NCBI GenBank assembly: GCA_029550525.1
Contig: JAKPHF010000077.1
Location: forward strand, 1-64,000
Reading direction: 5' to 3'
Length of the DNA stretch: 64,000 bases
From: Planctomycetota bacterium
Lineage (GTDB): Bacteria; Planctomycetota; Phycisphaerae; UBA1845; PWPN01
Within the stretch, counting starts at the first letter, position 1. Every line of letters starts with the position of its first letter. Positions 51,268-61,301 of this stretch are shown piece after piece. Both the position numbers and the translations under genes were made by a program. The notes under the pieces are model-generated. The model was not told the DNA's origin and made no database searches. It saw only the letters and a list, made by a program, of their open reading frames with translations.

Positions 51268-53037
51268 ATGGCGACCAAGCCGCCGCCCAAAGCACCCGCG
51301 CGCGCCATCCCAGCTCCCGCAGCCCCGTCCGTTGAAGCCGCTCAGAACGTAACCCCTGTTGCCAAGAAGGGTTCTCAACTTCTGCTGGAGGCCTTGCTCG
51401 AGCAGAACGTCGAGGTGTTGTTTGGCTACCCGGGCGGGGCGATTCTTCCGACATTCGACGTTCTGTACGGAGCGCCCATCAAGTTCATCCTGACCCGCTG
51501 CGAGCAGGGTGCCGGGCACATGGCCGACGGCTACTCGCGGGCGACCGGTAAGGTGGGAACGGTCCTGGTGACCAGCGGACCGGGGGCCACGAATCTGACG
51601 ACCGCTCTGGCGACGGCTTACATGGACAGCATTCCCATGGTCGCCTTATCGGGCCAGGTGGCGACGGCGGCCATCGGCAACGACGCCTTTCAGGAGGCGG
51701 ACGTCGTGGGCGTGACGCGGCCGGTGACCAAGCACAACGTCCTGGTCAAGGACGTGCGCGACCTGCCCCGGGTCATCCGCGAGGCCTACCACATCGCCCG
51801 GACCGGCCGGCCCGGGCCGGTGTTGGTGGACCTGCCCAAGGACGTGCAGGTGAGCAGCTTCGCCTACAACAACGACGGTGAACTGAACCTGCCCGGCTAT
51901 CGACCGCGGGTCAAGGGCAACGACCGGCAGATCCGACTGGCCGCCGAAGCGATCAACGCGTCGGAACGGCCCGTGCTCTACGTGGGCGGCGGCGTGATCT
52001 CGGCCAACGCCTCGGAGAACCTGCGCGAGCTGGCTCGCAAGGGCAACATTCCCGTTACGACCACACTACTGGGCCTCGGCGCGTTCGACGAGGTGGGGGA
52101 CAGCAAACTCTCGCTGCACATGCTGGGTATGCACGGCAGCGCCTATGCCAACTACGCGGTGCAGGCCTCGGACCTGCTGATCGCGGTGGGGGCCCGCTTC
52201 GACGACCGCGTGACCGGCAAGCTCGAGACGTTCGCCCCGCACGCGAAGATCATCCACATTGACGTGGATCCTTCGAGCATCAGCAAGAACGTGGACGTGG
52301 ACATTCCGGTGGTCGGCGACGCCAAGGCGGTTCTGGAGGAACTCGTGCCGCTCGTCGAGCATCGGCCGCGGGTGGCCTGGTTCGAGCAGATCGACAAGTG
52401 GAAGCAGCGCTATCCCTTCCAGTACCACCCAGTCGAAGGCACGATCAAGCCGCAGCAGGCGATCGAGGCGATTGCCCGCATCACGCAGGGCGAAGCGATC
52501 ATCACCACGGGCGTGGGCCAGCACCAGATGTGGGCCGCCCAGTTCTATCGCTGGCGCTATCCGCGGCAGATGATCACCTCGGGCGGGCTGGGGACCATGG
52601 GCTATGGCTTCCCGGCAGCACTGGGCGCAGCCATCGGCCGCCCCGACAAGGTGGTGATCGACATCGACGGCGACGGCAGCTTCCTCATGACCTGCAACGA
52701 GCTGGCCACCGCCGCCGAGTACCAGATCCCGGCCAAGATCGTGATCCTCAACAACCACTACCAGGGTATGGTCCGGCAGTGGCAGGAGCTGTTCTACGAG
52801 AAGCGGTACATGGCCACGCCCATGACCAATCCGAACTTCGCCAAGGTGGCCGAGGCGTTCAACTGCAAGGGACTCGAAGTGCGCGATCCCAAGCAGCTTG
52901 ACGATGCCATCCGTGAGATGATCGCCACGCCCGGCCCGGTGGTCCTGGACGTTCACGTGGACCGCGAGGAAAACGTCTATCCCATGGTGGCGGTGGGCAA
53001 GAGCCTGCACGAAATGGAAATGGGGGGGATGGCCTAG
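51268..53037 (+). CDS. ilvB: Acetolactate synthase large subunit
   Basis: 589 residues. Makes acetolactate and acetohydroxybutyrate, first step to Val, Leu and Ile. TPP-dependent: FGYPGGAILPTFDVLY with nearby EQGAGHMADGYSRATGK, VTSGPGATNL, the FAD region, and the TPP motif GDGSFLMTCNELATAAEY with NNHYQGMVRQWQELFY. A Pro/Ala-rich start of about 30 residues precedes the fold. The ATG at 51268 has AAGGAG 8 bases upstream. Operon with DUF502 and ilvN. Confidence 0.96.
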   Translation: MATKPPPKAPARAIPAPAAPSVEAAQNVTPVAKKGSQLLLEALLEQNVEVLFGYPGGAILPTFDVLYGAPIKFILTRCEQGAGHMADGYSRATGKVGTVLVTSGPGATNLTTALATAYMDSIPMVALSGQVATAAIGNDAFQEADVVGVTRPVTKHNVLVKDVRDLPRVIREAYHIARTGRPGPVLVDLPKDVQVSSFAYNNDGELNLPGYRPRVKGNDRQIRLAAEAINASERPVLYVGGGVISANASENLRELARKGNIPVTTTLLGLGAFDEVGDSKLSLHMLGMHGSAYANYAVQASDLLIAVGARFDDRVTGKLETFAPHAKIIHIDVDPSSISKNVDVDIPVVGDAKAVLEELVPLVEHRPRVAWFEQIDKWKQRYPFQYHPVEGTIKPQQAIEAIARITQGEAIITTGVGQHQMWAAQFYRWRYPRQMITSGGLGTMGYGFPAALGAAIGRPDKVVIDIDGDGSFLMTCNELATAAEYQIPAKIVILNNHYQGMVRQWQELFYEKRYMATPMTNPNFAKVAEAFNCKGLEVRDPKQLDDAIREMIATPGPVVLDVHVDREENVYPMVAVGKSLHEMEMGGMA

Positions 53038-53055
53038 CGAAAGGTTCCGTAGGGC

Positions 53056-53850
53056 ATGGATCAGGCAGCCAATCCAGTCGAATCCGTCCCCGCGGTCTCG
53101 CGCCGGCGAGTTCGTTTGTTTCCCGGCCTGCGGACGCTGCTTCGCACGCGGATTGTCGCCGGTCTGGTGACGGTCATTCCCATCTGGGTGACCTACGTCA
53201 TCGTCCGGTGGATCTTCGACATGATGCGGGGTGCGACGCAGCCGCTGGCCGACCGGGTGGCCAAGCTCATTCTCGAGGCCAACAAGAATATTCTGCCGGC
53301 GACGGTGCAGGACTACAAAGACTGGATTGTGCCGCTGGTGGCGGTGCTGCTGACGCTGTTCCTGCTGTACCTGCTGGGACTGCTCACGGCCAACGTGTTT
53401 GGCCGTCGGATGATCCAGTGGTTCGAGCGCGTGTTCACCAGGCTGCCTCTGGTCAAGACCATTTATACGTTGGCCAAGCAGATCGTGATGACGTTCGGGG
53501 GGGCCGAGTCGATGCATTTCCAACGCGTGGTGCTGGTGGAGTTTCCGCACCCGGGAATGAAGTGTATCGCCTTCCTGACATCGGTCATGGAGGACGCCGA
53601 TACGGGCCGCAAGATGGCCAACGTCTACATCGCCACCACGCCCAACCCGACGACGGGGTACATGCAGATTGTCCCGCTCGACCGGGTGTCGGAGACGACC
53701 TGGACCATGGAAGAGGCCATCAAGCTGCTGATGTCCGGAGGGATCGTCAGTCCGTCGACGGTCAATTTTGACAAGATACATCCTGTTCGCTGGCCCCCTG
53801 AGCCCAAGACCACCGAGGACGGGGCGGGGCTGGCCGGCGTCATGAAATGA
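53056..53850 (+). CDS. DUF502 membrane protein
   Basis: 264 residues with two transmembrane helices (about 33-53 and 94-118) and the family's motifs: ARIVAGLVTVIPI-like opening, PLVKTIYTLAKQIVMTF and FTSV-like FLTSVMED. Function unknown. It lies between ilvB and ilvN with gaps of 18 and 45 bases, so it is co-transcribed with the acetolactate synthase genes, an unusual place for it. Confidence 0.9.
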   Translation: MDQAANPVESVPAVSRRRVRLFPGLRTLLRTRIVAGLVTVIPIWVTYVIVRWIFDMMRGATQPLADRVAKLILEANKNILPATVQDYKDWIVPLVAVLLTLFLLYLLGLLTANVFGRRMIQWFERVFTRLPLVKTIYTLAKQIVMTFGGAESMHFQRVVLVEFPHPGMKCIAFLTSVMEDADTGRKMANVYIATTPNPTTGYMQIVPLDRVSETTWTMEEAIKLLMSGGIVSPSTVNFDKIHPVRWPPEPKTTEDGAGLAGVMK

Positions 53851-53895
53851 TAACCGCCTGGCTCAAAAAGCCGGGACAGATATCGGGTACGAACC

Positions 53896-54474
53896 ATGCA
53901 TAAGCACATTTTCAGCGTTCTCGTGCAGAATCAACCGGGCGTGCTGGCTCACATCGCCGGCATGTTCGCCGCTCGTGGCTTCAACATCGACTCGCTCGTG
54001 GTCGGGCGAACTGAAGACCCGCAGTTCTCGCACATGGTCATCGTTTCGTCCGGTGACGACCTGACCATGGAGCAGATTCGCAAGCAGTTAGGCAAGATCG
54101 TCACGGTGGTGAAGGTCCGCGACCTGAGCGAGCAGGATTGCGTCGAGCGCGACCTGCTGCTTATCCGGATCCACTGCCCGCCGGAAAAACGCGGCGAGAT
54201 TCGGCAGCTCACGGAGATCTTCCGGGCGAGCATCGCCGACGTGGGGCCCAAGTCGGTGCTGGTGCAGCTCACCGGCCCGGAGGACAAGATCGAGGCTTTC
54301 ATCGATTTGTGCCGGCCTTATGGCATTAAGCAGTTGTCGCGGACGGGGGTGATTGCCATTCCGCGCGACAACCAGCGGAATGAGAACATTGGCACGCCGG
54401 TGACTCGGCGTGTCCGCGTCCGCAGCGCCGTAGTGAGCACGGCCGGCCCGGACGTGGCACTGCCGCCCAGTTGA
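53896..54474 (+). CDS. ilvN: Acetolactate synthase small (regulatory) subunit
   Basis: 192 residues. N-terminal ACT domain (HIFSVLVQNQPGVLAHIAG, GFNIDSLVVG) and the C-terminal IlvH domain (ERDLLLIRIHCPPEKR, IEAFIDLCRPYGIKQLSRTG). It activates IlvB and confers feedback inhibition by valine. The tail of about 30 residues is variable. A terminator follows at 54533. Confidence 0.95.
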   Translation: MHKHIFSVLVQNQPGVLAHIAGMFAARGFNIDSLVVGRTEDPQFSHMVIVSSGDDLTMEQIRKQLGKIVTVVKVRDLSEQDCVERDLLLIRIHCPPEKRGEIRQLTEIFRASIADVGPKSVLVQLTGPEDKIEAFIDLCRPYGIKQLSRTGVIAIPRDNQRNENIGTPVTRRVRVRSAVVSTAGPDVALPPS

Positions 54475-54532
54475 TCGGCGCGGCACGATCTCCAGACCTG
54501 TTCTCGATCGGACGAGGCCGGGATACCAGGAC

Positions 54533-54575
54533 AAGCCCGGGGAGTTTGCTCTCTTCGGGCTTTCTGTTTTGTTTG
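54533..54575 (+). terminator. Terminator of ilvB-DUF502-ilvN
   Basis: Arms AAGCCCG (54533-54539) and CGGGCTT (54556-54562) followed by TCTGTTTTGTTT, 59 bases after ilvN. Inner GGAG/CTCT can extend the fold. Confidence 0.85.
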
Positions 54576-54724
54576 CGGGACAGCAGGAAGGAGTGATGTA
54601 AGCTCTTCTGAAAAGCTTGCGGGTTTCTTGTTTCGTTCGGGCCGCTCGAGGCTTATAGTGTAGGGCCTTGACATGCGGCCCGTGCGGTGAACGGGCGTGA
54701 TGCCATTCTTTCCGAGGGTGAATC

Positions 54725-56131
54725 ATGAGTCGCAGCTTCCTGGTGCGGTTGACGGACGCGGTACGCATCTGGGCGGTTACAAGTCTGGTCGCGGGTGCGG
54801 TTCTGGCCTTCGCTTCGACCTCGGTCCAGGCCCACGACAATCCGAGCGATGCGCCGCCGGCGGTTCCGCCCGCCGAGTTGTACGCACCTTCGCGAATGCC
54901 CGACCGTATCGTCCTGACCTGGACCGGCGATACGACCACAACGCAGACCGTCACCTGGCGTACCTCTGTAGATGTCACCCGGGCGTTCGCCGAGATCGCC
55001 GTGGCCGACGCGGGGCCGAACTTCCCCGAGAAAGCGAAGCGGATCGAGGCCAAGACGCAGCCATACGAGTCCGATCCGCCCGAATGGCACCTGCATGTGG
55101 TGGAGTTCAGGGAACTCTCTCCCGCGACCATCTACGCATATCGCGTCGGTGATGGCACGAACTGGAGCGAGTGGTTTCAGTTCCGCACCGCCCCGACAAC
55201 CCCCGAGCCCTTCTCGTTCATCTATGTGGGCGATGCCCAGACCGACCTGCGCAGCCGGTGGTCGCGTGTGATTCGCCAGGCGTTCATCGATGCCCCGCGA
55301 GCGGCCTTCACACTGCATGCCGGTGATCTGGTGACCGACGCGGATGACGATGCGCTCTGGGGGGAATGGCACGGGGCCGGCAGTTGGATCAACGCCATGA
55401 TTCCGGTCATCGCCACGCCGGGCAACCACGATTACATCTCCATCAAGAAGCCCGACGGCAGCCGCGAACGCCGGGTGTCGCGGCATTGGTCGCAGTTCAC
55501 GTTCCCCGCCAACGGCGTGCCGCAACTGCCCGGTTCTGTCTATTACATCGACTATCAGAACCTCCGCATCGTGTCGTTGGATTCCAACCAGTTGCAGGCC
55601 GAGCAGGTCGAATGGCTGGACAAGGTTTTGGATACCGATCGGACGTGGAAGATCGTGACGTTCCATCATCCGATCTATTCGACGGCCAGGGGACGAGACA
55701 ACGTCAAGCTGCGGGAGCTGTGGAAGCCGATATTCGACAAGCACAGCGTGGACCTGGTCCTGACCGGGCACGACCACGCCTATGGGCGAAGCGGCCTGCT
55801 CGAAGCGGTCCAGAACGTTCCTACGGGAGCGAGCGTGCGCACCCCTGCCGGCGGTACGGTCTATGTGGTCTCGGTGAGCGGGCCCAAGATGTATGATCTC
55901 GACGCCAACCCTCGCACCGAGTTCCGCCGGGCCGCCGAGGACACGCAGTTGTATCAGATCATCTCAATCGACGGCACCACGCTGCGGTACGAGGCCCGCA
56001 CCGCGGTGGGCGACGTCTACGATGCATTCACGCTCAAAAAGCGGCCGGGGCAACCGAACGAAATGATCGAGCAGGTGCCGTCCACGCCCGAGCGCCGGCG
56101 TCCGCCCAAGCCGGAGAAGGCCGCCGGGTAA
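54725..56131 (+). CDS. Secreted metallophosphoesterase (purple acid phosphatase-like)
   Basis: 468 residues. A signal peptide ends near residue 36 (SVQAHD); a fibronectin-like N-terminal domain follows (about 55-155); then the calcineurin-type phosphatase with metal-binding motifs GDAQ, GDLVTDADD, GNHD, FHHP and GHDHAYGR in order. All dimetal ligands seem present. It would release phosphate from organic esters outside the cytoplasm. The tail is Pro/Arg-rich. ATG at 54725 with GAGGGTGA upstream. Confidence 0.9.
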   Translation: MSRSFLVRLTDAVRIWAVTSLVAGAVLAFASTSVQAHDNPSDAPPAVPPAELYAPSRMPDRIVLTWTGDTTTTQTVTWRTSVDVTRAFAEIAVADAGPNFPEKAKRIEAKTQPYESDPPEWHLHVVEFRELSPATIYAYRVGDGTNWSEWFQFRTAPTTPEPFSFIYVGDAQTDLRSRWSRVIRQAFIDAPRAAFTLHAGDLVTDADDDALWGEWHGAGSWINAMIPVIATPGNHDYISIKKPDGSRERRVSRHWSQFTFPANGVPQLPGSVYYIDYQNLRIVSLDSNQLQAEQVEWLDKVLDTDRTWKIVTFHHPIYSTARGRDNVKLRELWKPIFDKHSVDLVLTGHDHAYGRSGLLEAVQNVPTGASVRTPAGGTVYVVSVSGPKMYDLDANPRTEFRRAAEDTQLYQIISIDGTTLRYEARTAVGDVYDAFTLKKRPGQPNEMIEQVPSTPERRRPPKPEKAAG

Positions 56132-56163
56132 CCGTCGCCGATTCATCCTCCCGACATTCCCAC

Positions 56164-56187
56164 ACAGCGGCGGGGCTTGTCCCGCCG
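56164..56187 (+). terminator. Hairpin after the phosphatase
   Basis: Perfect 9-bp arms AGCGGCGGG (56164-56172) and CCCGCCGCT (56179-56187), then TCTCT. 33 bases past the stop. Same hairpin family as 7022 and 26551. Confidence 0.6.
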
Positions 56188-56332
56188 CTTCTCTACCTCC
56201 GGGCCGTTCTTGCCTCCGGAGCCGACCTGTCCTTTCACGTGTGCGATCGCGACCTTCTTTCCCTCCTGCGGGTGCACGCGTGCGAACATGTCCGCGTTGT
56301 AGTACACTCTGCGCGCGAAGGCACCGCAGCGA

Positions 56333-57691
56333 TTGACCCAACCAGGCGGACCGGCGGTCCGGATTGACGTGCAGGATCACCCCGAACATTCCCCCGAGCA
56401 GTTGCCGCGGCCGTCTTGCGATGCAGCCGTCCAGCCCGTTTGCGCAGGTGAAACGTCCGGACCGCAGTCTTGCGGCTGCGACGTAAGCCGCGCGATCCCG
56501 GCCCGCCGCCCGCACGGCTCGCCTTGGCTGGTGATCATCTTCGGCACGTTGTCGGCGTGCGGACCGATGGCCACCGACATGTATCTCCCGGCGCTGCCCG
56601 GTATCGCTCGTGATCTGGGCACGTCGGACGGGGCTGTTCAGCTCACGCTTTCCGTGTTCCTGATCGGCCTGGCTCTGGGCCAGTTCCTGTGGGGCACGCT
56701 CAGCGACGCCTGGGGAAGACGCTTGCCCATGCTTCTGGGCAGCGCGGCATTTGTGTTTGCCTCAGTAGTCTGTGCGTGCACGTCGTCGATCACGATACTC
56801 ATCGGCGCCCGCTTCCTGATGGGCTTCGGCGGTTCGGCCGGCGTGGTGGTTTCGCGAGCGGTTGTGCGCGACATGTTCGACGAGCATGAGTCCGCACGCT
56901 TCTACTCGCTGATGATGATTATCGGCGGCCTGGCGCCCATCGTCGCCCCCGTGTTGGGCGCCGCACTGCTGGCTTGGCTGCACTGGCGGGCCATTTTCTG
57001 GGTCGTGGCGGCCTTCGCCGCCTTCTGCTTTGTGGGCGTGCTCTGGGGAGTGCCGGAAACGCTCGCCAGGACCGACCGGCTCGAAATCCGCTTCCGCATG
57101 GTCGCGGGCCGGTACGCCGGCCTGTTTCGCAGGACGGACTACATTGGCTACGCCCTGGCGGCGGGCTTCTGCCACGCCTTGCTGTTTGCGTACATCTCCA
57201 GTTCGCCGTTCCTGTTCATTCAACTGTACGGCGTGACGCCTCAGCAATTCAGCGTGGTGTTCATGTCGAACGCGGTAGGGCTCTACGCGACCGGGCAGTT
57301 CAATCGCGTTCTCCTGCGCCGGCTCAGTCCGCGCCAGATCCTCATGCGGGCGGTCGTCCTGAACCTCGTGATCGCGGCGATCCTGTTGGCCCTGCTCGTG
57401 GCCGATCGGGCTCCGTTCCCTGTGTTCGTGGCACTTCTGTTCGCACTGGTGGGCAGTCTGGGCTGGATCTTCCCCAACGTTATCGCGGTGGCCATGAAGC
57501 CCGTCGGCGATCAGGCCGGTAGTGCTTCCGCCTTGCTCGGTGTCCTGCAGTTCACGTTCGGTGCCGCCTCGGCCAGCCTCGTCGGTGCACTGGCTGACGG
57601 CACGGCCATTCCCGCCGTCGGCGTCATCACCGGCTCGAGCCTGTCCAGCCTGCTGATACTCCTGATCTTCAGGCACCTGACCCGCCGGTGA
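56333..57691 (+). CDS. Bcr/CflA-type MFS drug exporter
   Basis: Up to 452 residues with 12 predicted membrane helices. The first helix contains LSACGPMATDMYLPALPGIA, the Bcr/CflA signature with the acidic residue, and motif A reads GTLSDAWGRR. It would export drugs or metabolites by proton antiport. The start is uncertain: the frame opens with TTG at 56333, and the 60 residues before TM1 look unlike the family, so a later non-ATG start is possible. Confidence 0.82.
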   Translation: MTQPGGPAVRIDVQDHPEHSPEQLPRPSCDAAVQPVCAGETSGPQSCGCDVSRAIPARRPHGSPWLVIIFGTLSACGPMATDMYLPALPGIARDLGTSDGAVQLTLSVFLIGLALGQFLWGTLSDAWGRRLPMLLGSAAFVFASVVCACTSSITILIGARFLMGFGGSAGVVVSRAVVRDMFDEHESARFYSLMMIIGGLAPIVAPVLGAALLAWLHWRAIFWVVAAFAAFCFVGVLWGVPETLARTDRLEIRFRMVAGRYAGLFRRTDYIGYALAAGFCHALLFAYISSSPFLFIQLYGVTPQQFSVVFMSNAVGLYATGQFNRVLLRRLSPRQILMRAVVLNLVIAAILLALLVADRAPFPVFVALLFALVGSLGWIFPNVIAVAMKPVGDQAGSASALLGVLQFTFGAASASLVGALADGTAIPAVGVITGSSLSSLLILLIFRHLTRR

Positions 57692-57790
57692 CGGAGGTGC
57701 GGAACGATGGTGACGCCGTGGGCGCAGCAGCACTCGTCCGGGTCGAACACGGTTCCGGACGAGATCAGTCGCATGTGTCTGAAAAATCGA

Positions 57791-58960
57791 TTACGGCTCG
57801 GGTGAGCCACCGCACGCCGCGGGAGCCGCGGACTCTTTCTTCGAACCGGTCCGCCGGCCCCAGTCGCGGGCGGCGGCGAAGTCGAACAGCATGAAGATCC
57901 GCTCCGGCGTCAGTTCCGGAAACTCGGTCTGCGAGGCCTGCATGGCCTCTTGCGTGTGCGTCATATCGAATTGCGGCGTGTGCACGACCCGAGGCGTCAG
58001 CAGGTTGTACTGATCCCACAGGAGCGATTCGGCGTGCGAGCACTTGCCGATGACCTCATCGGGATCGGCGAAGTAACCGCCGTACAGCCCGAAATACTCC
58101 TCGTAGATCCGCTTCATCATGTCGTTGGTCGGGCCATGCGGATTGGTCAGGTGATAGATCCGGCCGTGGAACTGCGGCCGCAGGATGATCTCGGCGATCA
58201 TCTTGGAGGCGAAGTCCACGGGCACGATGTTCTGACGGTCTTCGGGCCGGCCGGGGATGCGCAGCGGAATGTAGGTCTTGGAGCCGTTCTTGGGATCAGC
58301 GTACTGACGCTTGAGCACGCTGACCAGGCGGGCAAACTGATAGAAGCCCGCGAACTGGCAGGTGTAGCCCGTCTCGGAGTCACCGATGAGAAAGCTGGGG
58401 CGATAGACGGTGAGCGTGCGGCCGGCCTGCCGCGACCATTCGGCCATCAGCATCTCGGCCATCCACTTGCTCTTCTCGTAGTCGGTCTGGAACTTCGGCT
58501 CGGGCTGGTGGAACCGCTCGAGGATGGTGCCCGAGTTCCAGCCGCAGGTGTAGGCCGTGCTCACCGCGTGCATGCGAGTGACGCCGTGGGCGTCAGCCCA
58601 ATCGAGCATCGCTTTGACGCCCGCCACGTTGGTCTTGAACGGGTCACCGCTGCTGTTCGTGAACAACTGCAGGCTGGCCGCGCAATTGATGATGGCATCC
58701 GTCCGTCCCCACGTGCACTCGGGCAACTGGTCGGGAAACGCGCCGGATACGATCTGCAACTGCCCGCTCTCGAGGAAGGCGTCGATCGGGGAGCCCATGT
58801 CGCGGGTCTGCCTGCTCAGCCGAGCCGAAGCCTCGGCCGTCGGTCCGCGCAGCATGGCTACGATTCGTTGCCCCCGGGCCAGAAGATCACGCAGGATGAA
58901 CTGGCCCAGAAAGCCGGTCGCCCCCGTCATGAAGAACGTCTGTGGCTGATGTAACCTCAT
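57791..58960 (-). CDS. NAD-dependent extended SDR (thioester-reductase / epimerase type)
   Basis: 389 residues. Nucleotide-binding TGATGFLGQFIL (about 12-23), catalytic YEKSK (about 170), PVDF and HLTNP later. This resembles the NAD_binding_4 (male-sterility / carboxylate reductase) group more than sugar epimerases. It would reduce or epimerise an unknown substrate. GAGGT lies 5 bases before the ATG at 58960. Convergent with the exporter. Confidence 0.8.
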   Translation of the reverse strand: MRLHQPQTFFMTGATGFLGQFILRDLLARGQRIVAMLRGPTAEASARLSRQTRDMGSPIDAFLESGQLQIVSGAFPDQLPECTWGRTDAIINCAASLQLFTNSSGDPFKTNVAGVKAMLDWADAHGVTRMHAVSTAYTCGWNSGTILERFHQPEPKFQTDYEKSKWMAEMLMAEWSRQAGRTLTVYRPSFLIGDSETGYTCQFAGFYQFARLVSVLKRQYADPKNGSKTYIPLRIPGRPEDRQNIVPVDFASKMIAEIILRPQFHGRIYHLTNPHGPTNDMMKRIYEEYFGLYGGYFADPDEVIGKCSHAESLLWDQYNLLTPRVVHTPQFDMTHTQEAMQASQTEFPELTPERIFMLFDFAAARDWGRRTGSKKESAAPAACGGSPEP

Positions 58961-59054
58961 GCTACCTCAATCAACTGCGATGGCGCCGTCTGCGGTCCCC
59001 GCGCGGCCTGCGTAGAAAGCGGGTATCCTAGCGAAAGTGGGTACAAACGCCAAG

Positions 59055-61301
59055 TTAGCGCGGGCCGGGGAAGGGCGGCCCGGTCAGATAGAGATCGGCC
59101 TGGATGATTGTACCTGCGATTCGGCGGATGCGGAACAAGGCGTCCCGCTGCCAGCGCATATCCGCGTATCTCTCCGCTTGCCCGGGCAAGATTCGGACCG
59201 CCGCTTCATCAACGTGATCGGCCCACCATCGGCTGACCCGGGAGGCGTCGGCCCACACGGTTAGTCCCGAAGGAGTAGTCTCGACGACGGGAGCGGCCAA
59301 GGCCTGGGCGACGGGCAGACAGAGTTCGGTTACCGCCGCTCGTGCTTGATCCCTCACGGGGCCGGGTGGGCATTCGGCGGCTCTGAACAAAATGTGGGCC
59401 GCCTGAGCATCGCCGTTCCGCAGGCGGGCCGCCGCCGATCGGACCTCCTCGAGACTCGGCGCTTCAGGCGAGGGCCGTTCGGCGGATGCGTCCACATCTT
59501 CGGCGGTTATGGGGCCTGCGAAGCGGACTCGAGTCGCTGCTCGCGAGGGTGTGCCGACGTAGAAGCAGTATTCGGGGCTGGCCAGGGGCTTGCGGAACGC
59601 GAATTCGAGCTCCCGCACGCCGCGTTCGTCGGCTCGGTGAATGGTCACGTCGAACAGGTCTCCGGTCACGCGGTCGCCGGTCCGAAGCCGGCCCCCGCTG
59701 GGCCGCAGACCCTCGATCAGAAAGCGGCCCAAGGCCCCGGAGAAGTACGGCCGATCGCTCTCGATGCTGACGCGGAAACGGTGGGCATCGACCTGCTCGA
59801 GCCGGCAGGGGGCCTCCATCCGCAGCAGGTCCGGAGCGTAGGTCAGCACGTGCGTGCGGTAGATCGGATCGTCCTGCCGGTACACGCCCAGCTTCGGGCC
59901 GCGGCCGAACGCCTCGTCCAGGTGGTAGGTCGCGTAGATGTTCACGAACGGCAGATTGATGAAGAAAACGTCCCGAACCTGCGGAGGCGGGGGCATCTCC
60001 ACCACCTGGTCGATGGTCATCCGCTCGGCGGCGAGCACCGAGTACCACATGGGCCGGTAGATGGGCATGTACGTCGTGGTCGCGATGAGGAACCAAATGG
60101 CCACGCCCGTGCACCAGCGGCCGATCGACGTTGGTTTCGTCTCATGGCGTAGCGCGGGGCCGATGGCCATGGCGATGGCGAACCCCATGCTGGGCAGATA
60201 GCCGTTGTGCGGCGTGGCCAGGATCGGCACGACGGGCAGAATCCCGAGAAGAATCCACAGCGGCCAGATCCAGTACCCGCGGAGGCGTCGGGTCGCCATG
60301 TAATAGCCCAGGCTCATGATCGAAAGGATCACGAACATCAGCACGATGTCGCCGGGCGTCTCGCGCCACGGGTTAAACCGCCCCGACGGACCGACGCTCA
60401 TGGGCGACAGCCACACGGTCGCCGTCAGGTAGTTGAGCAACTTGGCCGTCCACCACAGGATGTACTCCGGTCCCGCCGGCCGCTGGACGTAGAAGTCGGG
60501 CATCGGGTGGTCGAAGAAGAACACCCGCCATATCGTGAACGCACCGGCGACGGCGACCATCACGGCGTACGCGGGCAGCCGCGCCCGCAGCCAGTGTCTT
60601 CCACCGAATGCCAGGTCAAACGCGACGGCGAAGACAGGCAGGATCACCGCGCTTTCCCGCGAGAGCAGCGCGAGTCCCCAGCAGACGAAGAAACCCGCCA
60701 GCGCCGGCAGCGACAGCCGCGGCGCCGGCTCGGGCTGAAGCTCGGTGGCCAGCGCTTCGTCGCGCGGGGCTGCGTACAGATCGAGTCGCGACGCCCGGAC
60801 GTATAGAATCAGACCGGCCAGCATCAAGGTGGTCTGCAAGAGCGCGTTCTGGGCGGCCAGCCACGCGACGGCGTACACACTGTGCGAGTACACCACCACC
60901 AGCAGCGCCGCGACCACCGCCCAAAAGCGACGCCGCGACATTCGCAGGACGAGATGGTGAACCATCAGAGCGTTCAGGCCGTGCAGCACGATGCTCACAG
61001 CGTGCAGTGCCTTGACGCTGCCGTCCGAGAGGTGGTATACGACCTTCGCGACGAGCACGGCAAAAGGCCGGACGTACCACCATGACACCGGTTTCTCCTG
61101 CCACCACATGCCCATGAAGCGATCCGGCGCGATCGTCGTGGCATCGAGGAGTTCAGAGATGGACCAGTTGCTCTCGGCCAGTCGCAACGCGTGCCAGTGA
61201 TCGTCCAGAAACAGGCCGTCCCAAAGGGCGTGACCGTGGGCGGCGAAGTTGGCGGCCGCGAGCAATAAGATCAAAAAAATGAAGTATCTCGGCGTATACA
61301 T
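59055..61301 (-). CDS. Large membrane protein, glycosyltransferase 39/PMT-like
   Basis: 748 residues. About ten membrane helices in the first 450 residues, with GLFLDDHWHALRLAE in the first loop (the D-D pair is where PMT-type enzymes keep catalytic acids), WLSPM and NGYLPSMG later. A soluble domain of about 270 residues follows, with a late RNGDAQAAHILFRAA-type helical repeat. Likely a lipid-linked sugar transferase; the acceptor is unknown. The ATG at 61301 lies just before a clear signal-anchor; its 5' end overlaps the divergent hydrolase gene by 23 bases. Confidence 0.65.
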   Translation of the reverse strand: MYTPRYFIFLILLLAAANFAAHGHALWDGLFLDDHWHALRLAESNWSISELLDATTIAPDRFMGMWWQEKPVSWWYVRPFAVLVAKVVYHLSDGSVKALHAVSIVLHGLNALMVHHLVLRMSRRRFWAVVAALLVVVYSHSVYAVAWLAAQNALLQTTLMLAGLILYVRASRLDLYAAPRDEALATELQPEPAPRLSLPALAGFFVCWGLALLSRESAVILPVFAVAFDLAFGGRHWLRARLPAYAVMVAVAGAFTIWRVFFFDHPMPDFYVQRPAGPEYILWWTAKLLNYLTATVWLSPMSVGPSGRFNPWRETPGDIVLMFVILSIMSLGYYMATRRLRGYWIWPLWILLGILPVVPILATPHNGYLPSMGFAIAMAIGPALRHETKPTSIGRWCTGVAIWFLIATTTYMPIYRPMWYSVLAAERMTIDQVVEMPPPPQVRDVFFINLPFVNIYATYHLDEAFGRGPKLGVYRQDDPIYRTHVLTYAPDLLRMEAPCRLEQVDAHRFRVSIESDRPYFSGALGRFLIEGLRPSGGRLRTGDRVTGDLFDVTIHRADERGVRELEFAFRKPLASPEYCFYVGTPSRAATRVRFAGPITAEDVDASAERPSPEAPSLEEVRSAAARLRNGDAQAAHILFRAAECPPGPVRDQARAAVTELCLPVAQALAAPVVETTPSGLTVWADASRVSRWWADHVDEAAVRILPGQAERYADMRWQRDALFRIRRIAGTIIQADLYLTGPPFPGPR

